DNA of 64,000 bases from Saccharofermentans sp. (GTDB taxonomy: Bacteria > Bacillota > Clostridia > Saccharofermentanales > Saccharofermentanaceae): positions 62,001 through 126,000 of the forward strand of contig JAKSRH010000001.1 in assembly GCA_024403675.1 (NCBI GenBank), written 5' to 3'. Position 1 is the stretch's first letter. Every line of letters starts with the position of its first letter. This document shows positions 8,264 to 16,481 of the stretch, piece by piece. The notes under the pieces were generated by a model that was not told where the DNA came from, did no database searches, and worked only from the letters and a program-made list of their open reading frames with translations. The position numbers and the translations under genes were made by a program.

Positions 8264-9523
8264 ATGAGTATTACAGCCCCTAAAGGTACAAAGGACATAC
8301 TTCCAGAGGAGATTTTTCTCTGGCACAAGGCACAGAGAACATTTGCAGATGTTTGCCATATGTTCGGATATGAAGAAATTAGAATTCCAACTTTTGAGGA
8401 TACTAACCTTTTCCAGCGTGGAGTAGGTGATACAACAGACGTTGTTCAGAAGGAGATGTATACATTCGAGGATAAGGGTGGTAGAAGCATCACTCTTCGT
8501 CCAGAAGGAACAGCAGGTGTAGTTCGTTCCTATATCGAGCACGGTATGGGTAACCTTCCAGGCCCAGTAAGACTTTTCTACGATATTACTGCTTTTAGAT
8601 ATGAGAAGCAGCAGAAGGGTAGATATAGAGAGTTCCATCAGTTAGGTCTCGAGGCATTTGGTGCAACAGGACCAGAGATTGATGCAGAGATTATCTCTGT
8701 TCTTGATGTCTTCTTTAAGAAGATGGGTCTAAAGTCTATTAAGCTTTGTATTAATTCTATCGGATGCCCAACTTGTCGTAAGGCATATAACGAGATGCTT
8801 AAGGATTACTTCCGTCCACATGTAGACACAATGTGTGAGGATTGCCGTAACAGATTTGAGAAGAATCCTCTCCGTATGATTGACTGTAAGATTGATGGTG
8901 AGAAGGATATCGTTAAGAATGCTCCTAGACTTATTGATCATCTCTGTGATGACTGTAAGGATCATTTCGAGGCATTGAAGTCCAGACTTGATAACCTTGG
9001 TATCGCTTATACTATCGATCCTAATATCGTAAGAGGTCTTGATTACTACACAAGAACAGTATTCGAGTTTGTATCAGAGAATGTAGGTACACAGGGTACT
9101 ATTTGTGGTGGTGGACGTTACGATGGCCTTGTAGAAAGTGTCGGAGGACCTTCTACCCCTGGTATTGGCTTTGCTATGGGTGTTGAGAGATTCCTTCTCG
9201 AGGCACAGGCACAGGGTATTCCTTTCGAGAAGCCTGACTACACTAAGATTTACCTCGCAGGTATGTCTGATAATGCGAAGGATGTTGTTGCAAAGCTTTG
9301 CTACGAACTCCGCCTTAATGGTGTTGGTTGTGAGCAGGATCTCATGGGAAGAGCATTTAGAGCACAGATGAAGTACGCTGGTAAGAAGAACGTTCCTTAC
9401 CTTGTAGTAATCGGTGATGATGAGATTGCTTCTGGCGTGGTTAACGTTAAGAAGATGGAAGATGGAAGTCAGACAGAAGTTAAGATTTCCGAACTTGTTG
9501 AATTTTGTAAAACAAATCTCTGA
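8264..9523 (+). CDS. hisS: Histidyl-tRNA synthetase
   Basis: Class II aminoacyl-tRNA synthetase charging tRNA-His. Opening SITAPKGTKDILPEE is the HisS hallmark; motif 2 (RYEKQQKGRYREFHQLG), the histidine-binding segment GLDYYTRTVFEF and motif 3 (GIGFAMGVERFLL) are all present, and a C-terminal anticodon-binding domain follows. Length (419) is normal. The start at 8264 has GGAGAG seven bases upstream. It is followed 27 bases later by aspS, a common hisS-aspS operon. Confidence 0.97.
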   Translation: MSITAPKGTKDILPEEIFLWHKAQRTFADVCHMFGYEEIRIPTFEDTNLFQRGVGDTTDVVQKEMYTFEDKGGRSITLRPEGTAGVVRSYIEHGMGNLPGPVRLFYDITAFRYEKQQKGRYREFHQLGLEAFGATGPEIDAEIISVLDVFFKKMGLKSIKLCINSIGCPTCRKAYNEMLKDYFRPHVDTMCEDCRNRFEKNPLRMIDCKIDGEKDIVKNAPRLIDHLCDDCKDHFEALKSRLDNLGIAYTIDPNIVRGLDYYTRTVFEFVSENVGTQGTICGGGRYDGLVESVGGPSTPGIGFAMGVERFLLEAQAQGIPFEKPDYTKIYLAGMSDNAKDVVAKLCYELRLNGVGCEQDLMGRAFRAQMKYAGKKNVPYLVVIGDDEIASGVVNVKKMEDGSQTEVKISELVEFCKTNL

Positions 9524-9550
9524 TAAAGAGACAGAAGGGAAGGCATTAAT

Positions 9551-11359
9551 ATGCAGGAATCAATTAATGGTATGAAGAGAACAAGTATGTGTGCTGAACT
9601 CGGCGAGGCTAATGTCGGCGAGCAGGTTACACTTATGGGATGGTGCCACAAGTGTCGTGACATGGGTGGACTTATCTTTATTACTCTCAGAGACAGAACA
9701 GGTGAGATTCAGCTTGTTGTAACTCCAGAGTCTAGCGAGGAAGTAAAGACAAAGGCAGCTTCTGTAAGATCAGAGTATGTACTTGCAATTAGAGGTGATG
9801 TTCAGCTTCGTTCCGCACCTAACGATAAGATGAAGACAGGTAAGATTGAGGTTGCTGTTACAGAGCTTCGTATCGTATCTGAGTCCGAGACTCCTCCTTT
9901 CTATATTGAGGAGGACGATACAGCTAATGAGCAGCTTAGACTTAAGTATCGTTATCTCGACCTTCGTCGTCCTAACATGCAGCGTAACCTTATGCTTCGT
10001 CATAAGATTGCTAAAGCATCTCGTGACTACTTCGACGAGGCAGGATTTATCGAGATTGAGACTCCAATGCTCGGCCTTTCCACACCAGAGGGTGCACGTG
10101 ACTACCTCGTACCTTCTCGTGTAAAGAATGGTTCTTTCTTCGCACTTCCACAGTCCCCACAGCTTTATAAGCAGCTTCTTATGCTTGCTGGTTATGATAG
10201 ATATGTTCAGATTGCAAAGTGTTTCCGTGATGAGGACCTTCGTGCTGACCGTCAGCCAGAGTTCACACAGGTAGACTTGGAGATGAGCTTTGTTGACTGT
10301 GATGACGTTATGAACGTTACAGAGGGATTTGTATCTCGTGTATTTAAGGATGCACTCGGTATCGACATCCAGCTCCCACTTAGAAGAATCACTTGGCAGG
10401 AGGCTATGGATCGTTATGGTTCTGATAAGCCAGACCTCAGATTTGATATCGAGCTTAAGGATATTTCTGATGTAGCTTCTAAGATTGATTTCGTAGTATT
10501 TAAGAGCGCTCTCGAGGCAGGCGGAACAGTTCGTGCTGTATGCGTTCCTGGTGGAGCTAAGTTTACACGTAAGGAAATCGACGCACTCGGTGAGGTTTGT
10601 AAGACATATAAGGCAAAGGGTATGGCATGGCTTGTTCCTTCCAGCGAGCCACGTGGATCTTTCCTTAAGTTCCTTACACCAGATGATATTGCAGCTATTA
10701 AGGATGCTATGGGTGCTTCTGAGGAAGACCTTATCTGTATCGTTGCTGATAAGAAGAAGGTTGTATGGGATGCTCTTGGAAACCTCCGTATCGCAGCAGC
10801 TAATAAACTTGGCCTCATCAAGGATGGCGACTTCAAGCTTTGCTGGGTAACTGAGTTCCCTATGTTCGAGTATTCTGAGGAAGAGGGCCGTTACATGGCT
10901 ATGCACCATCCATTCACATGTCCAATGGATGAGGATCTTGATAACCTCGAGTCTGATCAGGGTAATGTTCGTTCCAAGGCTTACGATATCGTTCTTAATG
11001 GTTGTGAGCTTGGTGGTGGTTCTATCAGAATCCACGATAGAGCACTCCAGATGAGAATATTTAAGCTTCTCGGCTTTACAGAGGAGACAGCTCAGGAGCA
11101 GTTCGGCTTCCTTCTTGATGCATTTAAGTATGGTGTACCTCCTCACGGCGGTCTCGCTATCGGTCTTGATAGATTCGTAATGCTTCTTACAGGTGCTGGT
11201 TCTATCCGTGAGGTTATTGCATTCCCTAAGGTTCAGAACTCTTCTGACCTTATGACAGAGGCTCCACAGCCAGTAGCTCTCAAGCAGCTCGAAGAGCTCG
11301 GTATTCAGGTAGCAAAGTCTAGCGAGGAAGAAGATATTGATAATCTTGTAATGGACTAA
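9551..11359 (+). CDS. aspS: Aspartyl-tRNA synthetase
   Basis: Class IIb synthetase of bacterial type (602 residues) with N-terminal OB-fold anticodon domain (GWCHKCRDMGGLIFITLRD), motif 2 (FRDEDLRADRQPEFTQ), a GAD insertion domain in the middle, and motif 3 (GLAIGLDRFVMLL). I keep the start at 9551, preceded by AAGGGAAGG; a second ATG seven codons in (MKRTSMC) is an alternative because that is where most AspS proteins begin. Co-transcribed with hisS and closed by a terminator. Confidence 0.97.
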   Translation: MQESINGMKRTSMCAELGEANVGEQVTLMGWCHKCRDMGGLIFITLRDRTGEIQLVVTPESSEEVKTKAASVRSEYVLAIRGDVQLRSAPNDKMKTGKIEVAVTELRIVSESETPPFYIEEDDTANEQLRLKYRYLDLRRPNMQRNLMLRHKIAKASRDYFDEAGFIEIETPMLGLSTPEGARDYLVPSRVKNGSFFALPQSPQLYKQLLMLAGYDRYVQIAKCFRDEDLRADRQPEFTQVDLEMSFVDCDDVMNVTEGFVSRVFKDALGIDIQLPLRRITWQEAMDRYGSDKPDLRFDIELKDISDVASKIDFVVFKSALEAGGTVRAVCVPGGAKFTRKEIDALGEVCKTYKAKGMAWLVPSSEPRGSFLKFLTPDDIAAIKDAMGASEEDLICIVADKKKVVWDALGNLRIAAANKLGLIKDGDFKLCWVTEFPMFEYSEEEGRYMAMHHPFTCPMDEDLDNLESDQGNVRSKAYDIVLNGCELGGGSIRIHDRALQMRIFKLLGFTEETAQEQFGFLLDAFKYGVPPHGGLAIGLDRFVMLLTGAGSIREVIAFPKVQNSSDLMTEAPQPVALKQLEELGIQVAKSSEEEDIDNLVMD

Positions 11360-11399
11360 TCTTATTTAATAACATAGTAGTTGTAGTTTAAGTATTTAT

Positions 11400-11432
11400 A
11401 ATCCGAATCCCAATGGGGTTCGGATTTTTTTT
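11400..11432 (+). terminator. Terminator of the hisS-aspS operon
   Basis: AATCCGAATCCC pairs with GGGGTTCGGATT (one G-T wobble) around a 3-nt loop, followed by eight T residues. Confidence 0.9.
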
Positions 11433-11453
11433 GAAAAAATTTTAAGAATTGTA

Positions 11454-11524
11454 TTTACAAATCTGAAGGCAGGGTTTATTATAAGCACAACAGCAGTGGA
11501 CATGTAAAGTAAGATGTAAAGTAA
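11454..11524 (+). promoter_or_regulatory. Promoter and tandem direct repeat of the PIN/AAA-M41/PIN/XRE operon
   Basis: TTTACA (11454-11459), 17 bases, then TATTAT (11477-11482) make a good sigma-A promoter. Downstream, ATGTAAAGTAA occurs exactly twice (11502-11512 and 11514-11524), a 12-bp tandem repeat in the predicted leader or just past the start point; it is a candidate operator for the XRE regulator encoded by the operon's last gene. A small hairpin TTGCCT...AGGCAA (11574-11595) lies just before the ribosome site of the first gene. The promoter assignment is fairly secure; the operator role is inference. Confidence 0.6.
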
Positions 11525-11622
11525 AAGGTGTCAAGCAAAGCTGTCAAAACCAAATATTGAAATTATTCCCGGATTGCCTGAGGGATTAGAGGCAAATCTA
11601 TATTTATTAGGAGGTGTATCAA

Positions 11623-12129
11623 ATGAATACACAGATTAAAACAAAGAGCAGCAGAATTACTGTTGTAGAGAAAACATTTTTACTTGCAGACGTATTTTTG
11701 GATTACATGGTTCCAAAGTTCTTGGAATACAATGAAGAGAATCCAGATGACAAGCGAGTAATTTGCATTTCTATTAGCGACATCACCTTTTTGAACAAGA
11801 TCGTTTTCAAAAAGACAGATAAAACTTTTAAAAATGATCTCACAAATAGATGCTTGGAACTTTTGAATTTCATTTTTAATCACAAGGACTTATTTGTTTT
11901 TGTTGAGGATGATTTAATCTCTTTTGTACTTGATAAGTTTCGCGAGAATGACATTACATTCTTTACTCAAAACTGGAAAATCGCGAGCGATTTAATGCGT
12001 CTTTCTACAATTGAGAGTGTAAAACATAAGAGTATTAATGTTGTTAGATGGAATAACAAGCTTAATCATCTCAATGTGGTTACTGACCAGCTTTTAAATT
12101 GTGTAAAGGGTGGTGAGTTAAATGGATGA
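11623..12129 (+). CDS. PIN-like domain protein, first gene of the AAA-M41 operon
   Basis: A 168-residue protein starting at ATG 11623 with AGGAGG eight bases upstream. The layout suggests a PIN fold: a first strand with an acidic residue (LADVFLDY), a middle strand/helix (ICISISDITFLNK), helical segments, then VEDDLISFVLDK and FFTQNWKIASDL, which sits where PIN domains have the strand-turn motif TxD. Here that Asp is Asn (TQN), so nuclease activity may be lost. It overlaps the next gene by 8 bases (ATGGATGA), implying translational coupling. PIN assignment is from motif shape only; a structural search would decide it. Confidence 0.6.
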   Translation: MNTQIKTKSSRITVVEKTFLLADVFLDYMVPKFLEYNEENPDDKRVICISISDITFLNKIVFKKTDKTFKNDLTNRCLELLNFIFNHKDLFVFVEDDLISFVLDKFRENDITFFTQNWKIASDLMRLSTIESVKHKSINVVRWNNKLNHLNVVTDQLLNCVKGGELNG

Positions 12130-14335
12130 TATTAGAATTGATACAAATACAAGCATAGTTGATTTTAAAAACTGCGTATTAGATCAATATCGTAACGCTA
12201 GGATTGAAGATGAAGATCAGGGGGTAGACCTTGATGAAGAAACTAAGCGTGAGATTGAAGCCACAAGTTTATATTCTCACAATAAGGAAATCACTGAAGC
12301 GAAAGTTCAAGAGATTCAATCTGAACTTAGTAGTAAGTATCCTAATCTTGATAAGGGAAATAATATTAAAAGTCTTAATTCCTTTGTCGCTGTTCGTACC
12401 CAGACGATAAACTTAAATGTAAAGGATACTACAGGCTCCGTATTATTAGTTAGATGTGATGACGAGAAGTTAGCAATTAAGTTTTGTCAGGATTATATGG
12501 CAGCTAGAGGTCTTGAAGCAGATACTATTACTACTTCAGGAATTTTATCAAGCAACACTACTTCTGAGATTGAGACTTTTGATTTGTCTGATGATTTCAT
12601 TATTAACATTGATACCAATGACGTAGCGCTCGACGTTTCTCATGATTCTTATAACATTAGATCTGAAGCAGAGACTGAGCATGTGAAGTATAGAGCTCTT
12701 TGTAATGCCATTAATAGAATTATTGATACTAATTTTGGCTACGAGTACGTTGTGGCAATGTCTAATAGAATTTATGACAGTGCATCAATAATGAGAACGA
12801 AACTTGAGGAGCTTAATATCTATGAGGTAAATCTTGATCCACTAAATAAGCAGGATTTGCAGGAATATATTAGAACTAAGCTTCTAGAGAGTAGTTTACT
12901 GTTTAATATCACAGATGAGTTTGCTGAGAATTTGCCTATTAGAGAAGAAGAAGGAATTCAAGGTGCAGACAGTCTTATTAAGATGATTGAGAACAATTTT
13001 ATGTCCGTCCCAAGGGATGATTCTGAACTTGATAGTACATGTCTTCCAGTAATTGAATCCAAAGAAATCAGAGTGGAGAAAATTCTGGAACGCTATAAGA
13101 ACTTTGTCGGATGGAACAAAAACATTAAGTTTATTAGAAATAAGGCATATCGAATGATTAGATGTCCTTCTAATGGTCCTCATCATATAATCCTATGCGG
13201 TCCATCTGGAGTTGGTAAGACTGCCTTTGCAGGAACTATTGCAGATGTTTACTATGAGTTAGGTATTACTAGTTCTAGGAAAATGATAAAGATTAGTGCT
13301 AACGACCTCGTAAGTTGCTGGAAAGGTGGAACTGTAGATCGATTCAAAACGATTTTAGTTAATGCACGAGGTGGAGTTCTATTCATAGATGAAGCCCAAG
13401 AGCTTTTTAAGCCAGGTAATACTAATATGGATGACATAAGCTCGGGTTTGTTAACAGCGGCTTGCTCAGGTGAAGTTACTATTGTTCTTGCGGGTTATGA
13501 TGAGCTACCATCTTATATTTATAAGGCAAATCAGGGGTATAAATCTAGGTTTCCTACAGTTCTTCGAATGGAACCGTTTACTGATGATGAGCTCTTTATG
13601 ATTCTTAAGAATAAGCTCAATGAGTCTGGATTTTCCTTTTATACCAATGTGCGTAGGGATATCAAGAAGTTGATTATTTATCATAAGACAAGGATAGGAT
13701 TTGGTAATGCTCGTACTATGATTAATATTGCAGATCAGCTTATTGATCATATGGTAATGCAACCACGGTTTATAAAAGTGATAACTAGTGAGGATATTAG
13801 AGCTATTACTCCTAAGTCCACTCATCTTTCGCCAAGTGCAGCTAAAGTGGTCAGTATTCATGAGCTTGGCCATGCAGTTGTTGCTTGGAAATTAGGATTT
13901 GAGATAGATCATATTAGTATCGAACCAGATGCGGTTTCTTGTGGTAGGGTTGTGATGAAGAAAGAGAGTATTCGTTCTAAGTCTCGTTGTATTTTTTCTA
14001 TAGCAGTGTCACTTGCAGGAATGATTTCAGAGAAGCTGTATTTTGGTGAAACTTATGATGGTAGTAAATCTGATTATCTACAAGCAGTAAATCTTGCAAA
14101 GGAAATGGTATCAGAGTTGGGATTTGCAGGAATAATTCCACCGTCTGAGGATACTTATAAGGATTTCTTAATTGAAGCAGAGAAGCTTGCTACAGATATT
14201 CTTCAGGACTTTTCTAGATGGATTCCATATCTTGATACTAAGCTTCGCAAGAGTAAAGTGCTCTCGAAGGCCACCTTGGAGAAGTATCTTAGTCAATGTA
14301 GAGTTAGCAAAAAACCAGTAGGAGGTAAGGCATAA
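12122..14335 (+). CDS. AAA+ ATPase fused to an FtsH-type (M41) zinc protease domain
   Basis: A 737-residue soluble protein with no membrane segment. Residues ~1-330 are unrecognised but contain strand-helix patterns (SVLLVRCDDEKLAIKF; YVVAMSNRIYDSASIMR) that resemble a degenerate first AAA module without Walker A. A CbbX/SpoVK-like AAA+ module follows: Walker A GPSGVGKT at 360-367, Walker B LFIDE with Asp423-Glu424, sensor 1 IVLAGYDE, arginine segment SRFPTV and sensor 2 GNARTM. The C-terminal part matches peptidase M41: HELGH with His580, Glu581 and His584, and GSKSDYLQA giving the third zinc ligand Asp651. It overlaps both neighbours by a few bases. A regulated protease working with the flanking PIN proteins is inferred. 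Confidence 0.85.
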   Translation: MDDIRIDTNTSIVDFKNCVLDQYRNARIEDEDQGVDLDEETKREIEATSLYSHNKEITEAKVQEIQSELSSKYPNLDKGNNIKSLNSFVAVRTQTINLNVKDTTGSVLLVRCDDEKLAIKFCQDYMAARGLEADTITTSGILSSNTTSEIETFDLSDDFIINIDTNDVALDVSHDSYNIRSEAETEHVKYRALCNAINRIIDTNFGYEYVVAMSNRIYDSASIMRTKLEELNIYEVNLDPLNKQDLQEYIRTKLLESSLLFNITDEFAENLPIREEEGIQGADSLIKMIENNFMSVPRDDSELDSTCLPVIESKEIRVEKILERYKNFVGWNKNIKFIRNKAYRMIRCPSNGPHHIILCGPSGVGKTAFAGTIADVYYELGITSSRKMIKISANDLVSCWKGGTVDRFKTILVNARGGVLFIDEAQELFKPGNTNMDDISSGLLTAACSGEVTIVLAGYDELPSYIYKANQGYKSRFPTVLRMEPFTDDELFMILKNKLNESGFSFYTNVRRDIKKLIIYHKTRIGFGNARTMINIADQLIDHMVMQPRFIKVITSEDIRAITPKSTHLSPSAAKVVSIHELGHAVVAWKLGFEIDHISIEPDAVSCGRVVMKKESIRSKSRCIFSIAVSLAGMISEKLYFGETYDGSKSDYLQAVNLAKEMVSELGFAGIIPPSEDTYKDFLIEAEKLATDILQDFSRWIPYLDTKLRKSKVLSKATLEKYLSQCRVSKKPVGGKA

Positions 14336-14694
14336 TGGATAGCAATAGTATATGCATATTAGATACCTGTTTTTTCTTGAATAAGGACTATATGTCTCTT
14401 GTTTTGTACTATGATAAGATACTAGTATTAAAAGCAATTCTGATAGAGTTAACTTCATTGGCTTTTAATACTAAGAAATATAGTCACGATGTTAATAATC
14501 GAGCGAGAAAAGCTCTTACGGATATTTTTAACGATAATCATTTTTGTATCGTTGATGATAGTGAAAACGAGCTTCTTGGAGATTACGCTATTTTAAGGAA
14601 GAGTGATAAGAACACAGTTGTCTATAGTACAGATTCCGCTCTTATAAGGGATTTATCAAGGGCCAATGTTGTAGTTAGGAGGGATAGTTTATGA
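14335..14694 (+). CDS. PIN domain ribonuclease-like protein
   Basis: A 119-residue VapC-like PIN protein. The first strand ILDTCFFLN carries Asp10, the second acidic residue is Glu38 in LIELTSLA, and the late motif VVYSTDSALIRDL supplies the TxD aspartate, so the acidic Mg-binding set appears complete, unlike in the first gene of the operon. The start codon shares one base with the stop codon of the AAA-M41 gene, and AGGAGG lies within that gene's end; its own stop overlaps the next start (ATGA). Likely an RNase or RNA-binding effector; the target is unknown. Confidence 0.8.
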   Translation: MDSNSICILDTCFFLNKDYMSLVLYYDKILVLKAILIELTSLAFNTKKYSHDVNNRARKALTDIFNDNHFCIVDDSENELLGDYAILRKSDKNTVVYSTDSALIRDLSRANVVVRRDSL

Positions 14695-15782
14695 GTCCTG
14701 AGGAATTTATTCGTAATTATAATGCTTGTATCAAACAGCTTGATAAGCTTGGTCTTAAAATGAATCAAAGTCAGGTGGCAAGTATTGCAGGTATTTCTCG
14801 TCAGGCATTGTCAGGTGCTTTGAAAAATAAAGCAAAGCTATCTGTTACTACTATGGAGAAAATCATTGAGTATCTGAAAGACGCTATTAATGATAGGGTT
14901 AAAACTCTTGAATCAAAAGAGAAAGAACCGCTAACGAATATGTCTGATGAGATTCCGCCTTATACTGCGTCTGAACTACTAGAAAGAGAATTCTATGACG
15001 TTGACTTTGAAGATATTGATGAGCCTGATGAGTACGAGGATGCATATGTAGTGGAACCAGTTTTTGATGTAGAGCCACTATCAAAATACAATCGTGAGGC
15101 ACAGATGTTCTTATCCAAGAACATCGAAGTGTTCTTGCGCTTGGAGGAAGCTGATTACACCGTGATAGAGCGATTTAAGGCCTTATCTCCTGAGACTGCT
15201 AAATTGTTTATCAGTAAGCTAGAGTCCATGCTTCATTATAACAAGGAGCTTCTTAGCTATACTGGAACATCACATCGTAGTGGAGGCTTTATAGCAGTAG
15301 ATCCAATCTATTATTATTCTGCCCCTAACTCACATAGAATTGGTGTTTATCTCGTTAAGAAAAAGGACTTCATCCTTGAAAGCTTGCGCCGCAAATATGA
15401 GGCGCCTGCTGTGTCTGTATTGTCAGAACCTAGCGATTTTGATAATACGATTATTCAGGATAAAATCCAGAAGGAATATAGTGCTATTAGTAGCGAACTC
15501 AAGACGTATCGTCATATATTAAGTGATGAGCAGCCTTGTTCTATTCCAGCTATTACTGAGCGACTTCCCAAGAGTCATGAGCAGTTTTGGAGTAGAGTAG
15601 ATAATCTTCTCTTGTTTACTAATTCGGACGATCTTTATGTTCTTTATCTTATGACAATGCTTGCTATCCAGGACCTTATCGAGAGTAAGGGCAATAATCC
15701 AAAAAAGATTAGTGATACTTATATGGGAGGTCTTAACGAGTACCTCGCATGGGTTACTCTCATTGGTCTTGAAGGTCAATAA
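14691..15782 (+). CDS. XRE-type helix-turn-helix protein with long unknown C-terminal domain
   Basis: A 363-residue protein starting with ATGA overlap onto the PIN gene and AGGAGG eight bases upstream. Residues ~24-60 form a Cro/CI-type HTH (MNQSQVASIAGISRQALSGALKNKAKL read in two overlapping parts). Residues ~75-125 are acidic linker; the remaining ~240 residues are predicted mostly helical and match nothing I know. As last gene of a four-gene coupled operon it may be the autoregulator, acting on the tandem ATGTAAAGTAA repeat near 11502, or a DNA-targeting subunit. Both roles are inferred. Confidence 0.75.
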   Translation: MSPEEFIRNYNACIKQLDKLGLKMNQSQVASIAGISRQALSGALKNKAKLSVTTMEKIIEYLKDAINDRVKTLESKEKEPLTNMSDEIPPYTASELLEREFYDVDFEDIDEPDEYEDAYVVEPVFDVEPLSKYNREAQMFLSKNIEVFLRLEEADYTVIERFKALSPETAKLFISKLESMLHYNKELLSYTGTSHRSGGFIAVDPIYYYSAPNSHRIGVYLVKKKDFILESLRRKYEAPAVSVLSEPSDFDNTIIQDKIQKEYSAISSELKTYRHILSDEQPCSIPAITERLPKSHEQFWSRVDNLLLFTNSDDLYVLYLMTMLAIQDLIESKGNNPKKISDTYMGGLNEYLAWVTLIGLEGQ

Positions 15783-15820
15783 GTATAATTAATTCTCCGC
15801 GCAAGAAAAAATTGTTATCG

Positions 15821-15852
15821 CCGCCTTTTGTATAATATTTTTCGAAAGGCGG
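15821..15852 (+). promoter_or_regulatory. Inverted repeat flanking a TATAAT box before the LURP-one gene
   Basis: CCGCCTTT (15821-15828) and AAAGGCGG (15845-15852) are perfect inverted copies around a consensus -10 TATAAT (15831-15836). The right arm also supplies the ribosome-binding purines for the gene at 15861. Binding of a repressor across the -10 would block transcription; that is inference. No good -35 at 17 bases was seen. Confidence 0.45.
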
Positions 15853-15860
15853 TGATTATT

Positions 15861-16337
15861 ATGAAGATGTTTTTCAGACAGAGAATTATTTCACTATTAG
15901 ATAGCTATGACATCTATGATGAGAATGGTTCAACATTATTTACGGTAAAGGGAAAGTTTGGTTTATCACATCGTTTTTCAATTTATGACGCTAATGATAG
16001 AGAAGTTGCTTATGTTGAAGAGAAGATATTTACACTTCTCCCAAAGTTCTCTATTCATGCTAACGGTAATGATTATGGAACGATTAATCGTAAACTTTCT
16101 TTCTTTAGACCAAAGTATGAGTTGGAATCAAAGGGTTGGTCAATGAATGGAGATATCTTTCATTGGGATTATGAAATCGTTGATGATAATGAAAGATTAA
16201 TCGCAGATGTTTCCAAGAAGATTATTAGTCTTTCAGATCAGTATTGGATCGAAGTTCCAGATGAGAAGAATGCTTTGTTGGCACTTCTTTTTGTACTGGC
16301 AGTAGATGCTGATAAGTGTAGCACTGATAATCGATAA
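15861..16337 (+). CDS. LURP-one-related (YxjI-like) protein
   Basis: A 158-residue beta-rich protein of the Tubby-like / LURP-one-related family. It opens with MKMFFRQRIISLLDSYDIYDENG, then repeats of short strands such as LFTVKGKF and YEIVDDNERLIADVSKK, the usual pattern of this family. Residues near the C-terminus (LLALLFVLAVDA) are hydrophobic, as in homologues. Start at 15861 with AAAGGCGGTG upstream. The molecular role of bacterial members is unknown; membrane or lipid association has been suggested for the fold. Monocistronic. Confidence 0.8.
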   Translation: MKMFFRQRIISLLDSYDIYDENGSTLFTVKGKFGLSHRFSIYDANDREVAYVEEKIFTLLPKFSIHANGNDYGTINRKLSFFRPKYELESKGWSMNGDIFHWDYEIVDDNERLIADVSKKIISLSDQYWIEVPDEKNALLALLFVLAVDADKCSTDNR

Positions 16338-16363
16338 AAGAAGCTGATAATGATGTAGTTTGC

Positions 16364-16392
16364 TTGACAATAAGCAAGGCGACTAATATTAT
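16364..16392 (+). promoter_or_regulatory. Consensus sigma-A promoter of the DAP decarboxylase gene
   Basis: TTGACA (16364-16369), exactly 17 bases, TATTAT (16387-16392). This is one of the best promoters in the window. The predicted start point (~16399) lies just before a terminator-like hairpin at 16407. Confidence 0.8.
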
Positions 16393-16406
16393 TAGATTTG
16401 CACAAG

Positions 16407-16440
16407 GTCGTGCGTCCCACAGGGGACGTGCGACTTTTTA
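16407..16440 (+). terminator. Terminator-like hairpin in the leader of the DAP decarboxylase gene
   Basis: GTCGTGCGTCCC (16407-16418) pairs with GGGACGTGCGAC (16423-16434) with two G-T wobbles and a 4-nt ACAG loop, followed by five T residues. It could end the upstream LURP-one transcript, but it lies downstream of the consensus promoter at 16364, so it must also act on that transcript unless bypassed. No complete riboswitch sequence fits in the ~8 bases between start point and stem. Confidence 0.75.
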
Positions 16441-16481
16441 TATGGAAAAATGGAAAATGAAAATATGTGAGGAAAACTAAA

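Noticed and set aside
9770..11146. A 458-codon open frame opposite aspS
   Set aside because: Composition is that of an antisense shadow (Leu/Ser/Thr/Cys-rich) with no ribosome site and no family resemblance; aspS is certain on the other strand.
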